DNA from: Gordonia lacunae
Lineage (GTDB): Bacteria; Actinomycetota; Actinomycetes; Mycobacteriales; Mycobacteriaceae
Assembly (NCBI RefSeq): GCF_002149015.1
Contig: NZ_NGFO01000025.1
Location: 1-53,625 of the forward strand
Direction: 5' to 3'
DNA: 53,625 nt
Part shown: positions 50,001 through 53,625 of the stretch, piece by piece
Layout: every line of letters begins with the position of its first letter
How positions within the stretch are numbered: the stretch's first letter is position 1
Notes under the pieces: generated by a model
Told to the model about the DNA's origin: nothing
Database searches by the model: none
What the model saw: the letters and a program-made list of their open reading frames with translations, nothing else
Program-made: the position numbers and the translations under genes

Positions 50001-51070
50001 ACCAGGAGTTGCGGGTCGGACATCCGGACGGGATTGAGCGTGATGTCGCCGGGCACCACCGCGTAGAGCACGAGTGTGGTGATCTGGACGACGTTGTTCA
50101 GGACGGGCGCCCAGGCCCCCGGTTTGAAGTGCCCGCGGAGGTTGAGGATCGCGATGAAGAGGGCGGACAGTCCGTAGAACAGGATCTCCGGTAGCAGCAG
50201 GTAGGCGAGCGCGGTGGAGAGCTCGCGATTGACCTGCCCGTCCCCCAGATTGAGGTAGGTCAGCAGCGGCGCCGCGATCACCGCCACCACCGTCGCGGTC
50301 CCGAGGACGACGACGGTGATGGTGAAGATCCGGTTGATGAACCCTTCCCCGCCGTCTTTGTCCTCGGCTTCGGCACGGGCCAGCAGCGGGATCACGATCG
50401 CGGTGAGGACGGCACCGAGCACCACCTCGGCGATCATGTTCGGCAGCACGTCGGCCGCCTGGAACGCCGAGGCGATGGCGGGTCCGAGCATCGCCAGGAT
50501 GAGCACGGTGCGCAGGAAGCCGGTGATGCGGCTGAACAGGGTGGCGATCGCGATGGACCCGCTGGTGCGCAGGATGCTCGAGTCGGAGTCGCGCGCCAAC
50601 CCGGTCGACGACGCCTTCTGGTCCGACGACGCCTTGTGCTCCGACGTCGCGACGTTGGTCACCGGGCCGCCCGACGGCCGGCCGGGCGCGGGCGCGGTCA
50701 TGACCCGCGTGTGACCCTGAGCGGGTGACACGTCGGGCCGGGCCGGTGCCGGTGGTGGCGCCGCCGGTGCGGGCGGGCGGGGAGTCGGCGGTCGACCGGT
50801 CGAGGGCGCGGTACGACCGGGGCGGGCAGTGGTCGATCGCGGGTTCGGAGTGCGCGGCGCGGCCGAGCGCGGGTCCGGGGAGCCGGGCGGGATCCTCGTG
50901 GGTGGGACCCGCCCGCCGGCGGCCCGGTTCGGCGGGATCCGCTCGGGTGCGGCGCGCTCGGGACGCTGGGGCGGCACCGGGCCGGGTGTCCCCGACCGCG
51001 GTGCGCGCGGCTCATCGTTCCAGGTCACGTCGCTTCTGCCGCCGTCCTCGGGTCGTCTGATGTCGGTCAT
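47027..51070 (-). CDS. murJ: Lipid II flippase MurJ fused to pseudokinase and extracellular domain
   Basis: The 1347-residue protein has a Pro/Arg-rich cytoplasmic N-terminus (1-160), a MurJ/MviN flippase domain with about 14 helices (~165-700; starts SILRTSGSIAIATLFSRITG), a pseudokinase domain (~840-1110; GGRYRLLEQHGGTRGLQFWR, where the VAIK Lys is Thr in VALTFVD and no HRD motif is seen), one helix (~1138-1160) and an outside domain resembling discoidin (SVVDFSAQTPDNSANV). Mycobacterial Rv3910 has this plan; the phosphorylated pseudokinase recruits FhaA to regulate lipid II export. The start overlaps the upstream gene by ATGA. Confidence 0.95.
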   Translation of the reverse strand: MTDIRRPEDGGRSDVTWNDEPRAPRSGTPGPVPPQRPERAAPERIPPNRAAGGRVPPTRIPPGSPDPRSAAPRTPNPRSTTARPGRTAPSTGRPPTPRPPAPAAPPPAPARPDVSPAQGHTRVMTAPAPGRPSGGPVTNVATSEHKASSDQKASSTGLARDSDSSILRTSGSIAIATLFSRITGFLRTVLILAMLGPAIASAFQAADVLPNMIAEVVLGAVLTAIVIPLLARAEAEDKDGGEGFINRIFTITVVVLGTATVVAVIAAPLLTYLNLGDGQVNRELSTALAYLLLPEILFYGLSALFIAILNLRGHFKPGAWAPVLNNVVQITTLVLYAVVPGDITLNPVRMSDPQLLVLGIGCTTGVVLQALILVPFLRKSGVRLRLQWGIDARLRQFGNMAVAIVAYVALLQVGLIVTYRIASSADASGVSIYFTHWQLLQLPYGVLGVTILTAIMPRLSRNAAADDTKAVVDDLSLATRLTMVALVPVVSFMTFFGPAIAIAVFNFGKFDAASASQLGSVLSWGAFTLIPYSMTLVQLRVFYAREDAWTPTFIALGITVVKVASSYLGPVLFDDPELIVRWLALSNGLGYLIGAVVGHFLLRSRLRGARLSDVARTSVVTFAVSVGVSATVWAVAKLTGLDHMIGWLGKVGSVLYLGLTAAVVLAVTYAGLAAARVPDVVAIGLAVRRLLGRFIPSLAPPAQPEREQSPAITVQFPRVTGDESLPYSGQVQVLRRFDRGTATWQSYSVHSGGAIGATRDVRPIPERAPVPRDIRYRRRGVRRVSDSEVDTTAATGPPTEPGAGDAPTPPTPTPAGADAGTTGTGDAASPRRRGPRLIPGAAVAGGRYRLLEQHGGTRGLQFWRAQDINLDREVALTFVDAEQLAPPPERGQAAKMSDQGPQAVLSRTLRLGQINSDGVARVLDVVRGSSGGIVVAEWVPGSSLADVARSEPSPIGAARAVRSLAAAAEIAHRSGGALSIDHPDRIRISHDGNAVLAFPGTLAGDDKASDVRGLGAVLYALLLNRWALDPADGSRLITTADTTEPVGGIPVAAPGDDGQPVEPRVTKPDIPFEISAVAARALDGTRGIRTAATVQHVLDQATVVDLNTDMLPAITDADAPPPVTVTPRLGGGGEKPPRRNLALLIGAGLLALFIVIALIVGATNVFGGSSGSSDIDSILTTTEPAPPPGANPPPTPAAPAAPQPIALQSVSVVDFSAQTPDNSANVRNVITGAAPPWQTDNYRGRPDFGGLKPGLGLMFDLGAERAVRSVTIESPTPGIGVEIRTAPSARPAFARTTTVASGQVDQASTTITIAQPPTTRYVMVWLTSLPSSGSGYQAEISRVTMAG

Positions 51071-53625
51071 GAGGGGTCATCGTCCGGTTCCTCGCCGTGC
51101 ATCCGACCCTCGCTCTGCAGGGTACGGCGTCGCTCCTGATACCCGCTTCCGGCGAGCATCCGCTCGAGTTCGTCGGGTTCGGGCCGATCGGCGTCGGCGG
51201 GATCGGGCTGGCCGCGGAAACGATGCCACAGTCGTCGGGCGGTCAGCAGGACGAGTGCGGCCGCGGCGAGGATCGTGATGTAGAACAGCGGTTTGCCGTA
51301 GGCGTTGGTGTGTACGGACAGACTGATCGGCTCGCCGAGCGGCACCCCGGTGACCGTCGACAATCGGATCTCGACGCTGATCGCCTCGGATGCCTCCCCC
51401 CGGGTGGGTAGCTGGATCTGTCGGGTGCCGCTGGCCGGGATCTCGATGACGCCGAGGTCGCCGATCTCGATGTCGGCCGGTTCGGACGTGGTGATCCGGG
51501 CCCGCACCGGCAGGGCGAGATCGTTCTTGACGACCAGCAGCAACGGACTGCGCTCGGAGGCCAGCGTGTAGCGGCCGCCGGGATCGAGGATCGTGACCGA
51601 CCGGGTCATCCGGTGCAGGGTCGACGAGACGGCGTCGATCCGCTCGGATTGCGTCCGTCGCAGGTGCGTGTAGACGGCGGAACCCCAGGCATCCGGCGAG
51701 CGGATCGCCCGCAACTGGTCCTCGCGCAGCGGGGACATGTACCGCTCGGGGGTGGCGGCGACATCTGCCGAGCGCACCAGGGCGCCCTCGAACTGCCAGC
51801 TGTCCTCGACATTGCGTCGGATCGATGCGGTGGCATCGGTCGTCAGCACCGACCCGATGCGGCCGACGGGTCCCACCCCGGGCGGGTCGATCAGTCGTGC
51901 CTGCTCCCGCACGGACCCGAGTTCGGCGACCAGGTTCGGTAGGGGGGTCGGCGTCGCAGCACCGGACTCGAGCAGCAGTCGCGCGGTGGCGAACAGGGCC
52001 TCGGCGTCGGCGCTCGTCGGCGACCAGTACGTCGGTGGCAGCAGGAAAGCCGATCTCCCGACGACCGGGTCGCGAGACGACGGCCGGGAATCGGCTCCGG
52101 TCGGTGCGGGCTCGGGGGCGGCGATCGCCGGGTACGCCAGCGCCCCGATCGCACTCTGCCTGCGGCTTCCCTCTGACTCGTCGGACAGGTCGACGCGTTG
52201 GTCGGGCGGCGTCAGCGCGGGTGTGGACGGAGCGGTACCGATCGCGGCGAAGGAGGCCGTGACGGGTGCGTCGTAGGTCTGTGCCGCGAGGTCGCCGATC
52301 CGGTAGCGCCCGGTGTCGTCGCGGCGGCCGGTCGGTGCAACGGAATTCGACGACACCGCGGTCGTGGCGAGCTCGGCCGCGGTGAGGGTCGCGGCGCCGT
52401 CGGAGTCGATGGCGCCCAGGGCCGGTATCGACAGCCCCCGCACGCTCCGGACACCGAGCACGGTGTCGACGATGTCGGCGGGCGAACGCAGCGCGGCCTC
52501 GGTGAGTCCGGCGTTGCCGATCCGGGACAGTGAGGTCAGGTCCGCCTGTGCGTATGGCAGCGCCACGACGCACATCCGCTGCGCGGTCCAGCGCAGGGTG
52601 TCGAGCCAGCGCCCGGCGGCCTCGGCGCCGCTGCCCGGGCGGGTCGAGGACCTGGGATCGGCGGGATTGTCGGACACCTCGTATCCCAGTGACATCGCGC
52701 GCACCGTGACGATGAGATCGGGATCGATGGCGAGACACATGCTGTCGGCGAGTTTCTCCGAGCCCGGGAGGGCGGCGGGTTCCGGACTCTCCGATGTCTC
52801 CGCCGGAGGTGTGTCCGACGACACCGAATCCGATTGCGCGGGTGGGGGTTCGCCGACGACCTTCTGCAGCGCCGTCAGCAGTTCGGCGAGACGCCCACCG
52901 TCGGCGAGGGAGCGGGCCATGTTCTCGTTGATGAGCCGTACGGGTTCGGTGTTGCCGCCGAGCACACCGGGGGCGAGCTGGGGCGGCGCGGCCAGCGGCC
53001 ACAAGATGGTCATGCGCGCCGGGCTGGACAGGTTCGCCGACACCGAGCCGTCGGGTCCGAGCCCGGTGACCGGGTCGGTGTCGGAGTACTCGGTGGACGG
53101 GTCGACGTACCCGTCCGCCCGGTTGTCGTCGGGCGGCAGGGACAGCACCGGCAACAGCATTCGCGAGCCCGCGACCTGCGCGGTGTTGCCGTATTCGGGG
53201 GTGCCGTTGACGTTGACCTGCATCGGGTAGACCCCGGTCCGGGAGATGGCCAGGCCCTGCCCGTCGGGTCCGTTGTTGGCCGACAGCGCCATCGACATGC
53301 GGAACCCGACGCTCTCGCCGGGGGCGAGCTTGTCCGAGAGGGCCTCGAACGGACCGGCCACCGCGACCGCCGGGTCGTCGTCGGCGAGATCGGTCCGCAG
53401 GCCGGCGGCCGACGCGACCGGATCCCCGCGCTCGAGCCGGATGGTGAGGTCGGTGATGGACCGGTCGCCGACATTGTCGACGCGGCCGCTGACGGTGACC
53501 ACCGGCCGGCTGGTCGTGGTCACGATGCTCGGTGTCATCGAATCGATGACGATGCGGGCGAACCGGCTCGGGGATTGCTGGTCCGACGTATCGGATCCGG
53601 TGTCGGATCCGCTGGTGCCCGTCTC
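51067..53625 (-). CDS. DUF6049 membrane-anchored secreted protein, 5' end cut by window edge
   Basis: The frame is open to the right edge (codons before the internal ATG at 53538 read SPSRFARIVIDS), so the start lies outside. The visible 852 residues are mostly outside-facing: a beta-rich N-terminal part with TSRPVVTVSGRVDNVGDRSI, a middle region with long Ser/Pro-rich pieces, and near the end one helix (PLFYITILAAAALVLLTARR) and a basic tail. Position upstream of murJ matches Rv3909. Function unknown; coupling to murJ by ATGA suggests a role in envelope assembly. Confidence 0.85.
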   Translation of the reverse strand, partial: ETGTSGSDTGSDTSDQQSPSRFARIVIDSMTPSIVTTTSRPVVTVSGRVDNVGDRSITDLTIRLERGDPVASAAGLRTDLADDDPAVAVAGPFEALSDKLAPGESVGFRMSMALSANNGPDGQGLAISRTGVYPMQVNVNGTPEYGNTAQVAGSRMLLPVLSLPPDDNRADGYVDPSTEYSDTDPVTGLGPDGSVSANLSSPARMTILWPLAAPPQLAPGVLGGNTEPVRLINENMARSLADGGRLAELLTALQKVVGEPPPAQSDSVSSDTPPAETSESPEPAALPGSEKLADSMCLAIDPDLIVTVRAMSLGYEVSDNPADPRSSTRPGSGAEAAGRWLDTLRWTAQRMCVVALPYAQADLTSLSRIGNAGLTEAALRSPADIVDTVLGVRSVRGLSIPALGAIDSDGAATLTAAELATTAVSSNSVAPTGRRDDTGRYRIGDLAAQTYDAPVTASFAAIGTAPSTPALTPPDQRVDLSDESEGSRRQSAIGALAYPAIAAPEPAPTGADSRPSSRDPVVGRSAFLLPPTYWSPTSADAEALFATARLLLESGAATPTPLPNLVAELGSVREQARLIDPPGVGPVGRIGSVLTTDATASIRRNVEDSWQFEGALVRSADVAATPERYMSPLREDQLRAIRSPDAWGSAVYTHLRRTQSERIDAVSSTLHRMTRSVTILDPGGRYTLASERSPLLLVVKNDLALPVRARITTSEPADIEIGDLGVIEIPASGTRQIQLPTRGEASEAISVEIRLSTVTGVPLGEPISLSVHTNAYGKPLFYITILAAAALVLLTARRLWHRFRGQPDPADADRPEPDELERMLAGSGYQERRRTLQSEGRMHGEEPDDDPS

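Overview
The window is a high-GC actinobacterial chromosome segment spanning the replication origin. Gene content and order match the oriC neighbourhood of Mycobacteriales (dnaA-dnaN-recF-dciA-gyrB-gyrA-DUF3566-tRNA-Ile-tRNA-Ala on one side; rpmH-rnpA-yidD-yidC-jag-rsmG-parA-parB-acetyltransferase-like, then cwlM-trxA-trxB-rsmA-sigM-murJ-DUF6049 on the other). The mycobacterial-type MurJ-pseudokinase fusion, the degenerate CwlM and an intergenic repeat of the CCCTGAGG...CCTCGAAGGG type suggest Gordonia or a close relative; the genus is inference.

Left part (1-18.4 kb) is accessory. It holds the end of a DUF4190 membrane protein; two overlapping flavin monooxygenase genes (DszA/NtaA-like and DszC/SfnB-like) divergent from a dipeptide/nickel-type ABC importer operon (lipoprotein, two permeases, fused double ATPase); a DHA2-family MFS exporter with a SoxR-type operator at its start; an SDR and a DJ-1/PfpI protein. 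Next comes a zinc-starvation module: four zinc-free ribosomal proteins (L28, L33, S14, S18) divergent from a P-loop-less COG0523 protein and zinc-free L31, each arm starting next to a Zur-like box. Then follow a TetR/DHFR-like divergent pair and an XRE-cupin regulator divergent from a saccharopine-dehydrogenase-like gene.

Middle (18.4-38.5 kb) is the conserved core: two tRNAs, gyrase, DciA, RecF, DnaN, an oriC intergenic region with DnaA boxes and an AT-rich stretch, DnaA, the rpmH-rnpA-yidD-yidC-jag run ending in a strong terminator, then rsmG and parAB. Four parS sites lie here, one inside the parA reading frame.

Right part (38.4-53.6 kb) carries the cwlM/thioredoxin/SigM block and the MurJ/DUF6049 pair. 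A five-gene accessory insert separates sigM from murJ: a three-gene thiocyanate-hydrolase-type locus, with the beta and alpha subunits fused into one protein, plus a TetR regulator divergent from a sterol-desaturase-family gene with two matched operators between them. Genes at both edges are cut by the window.

All domain and family calls come from reading motifs and remembered family features; no search was run.
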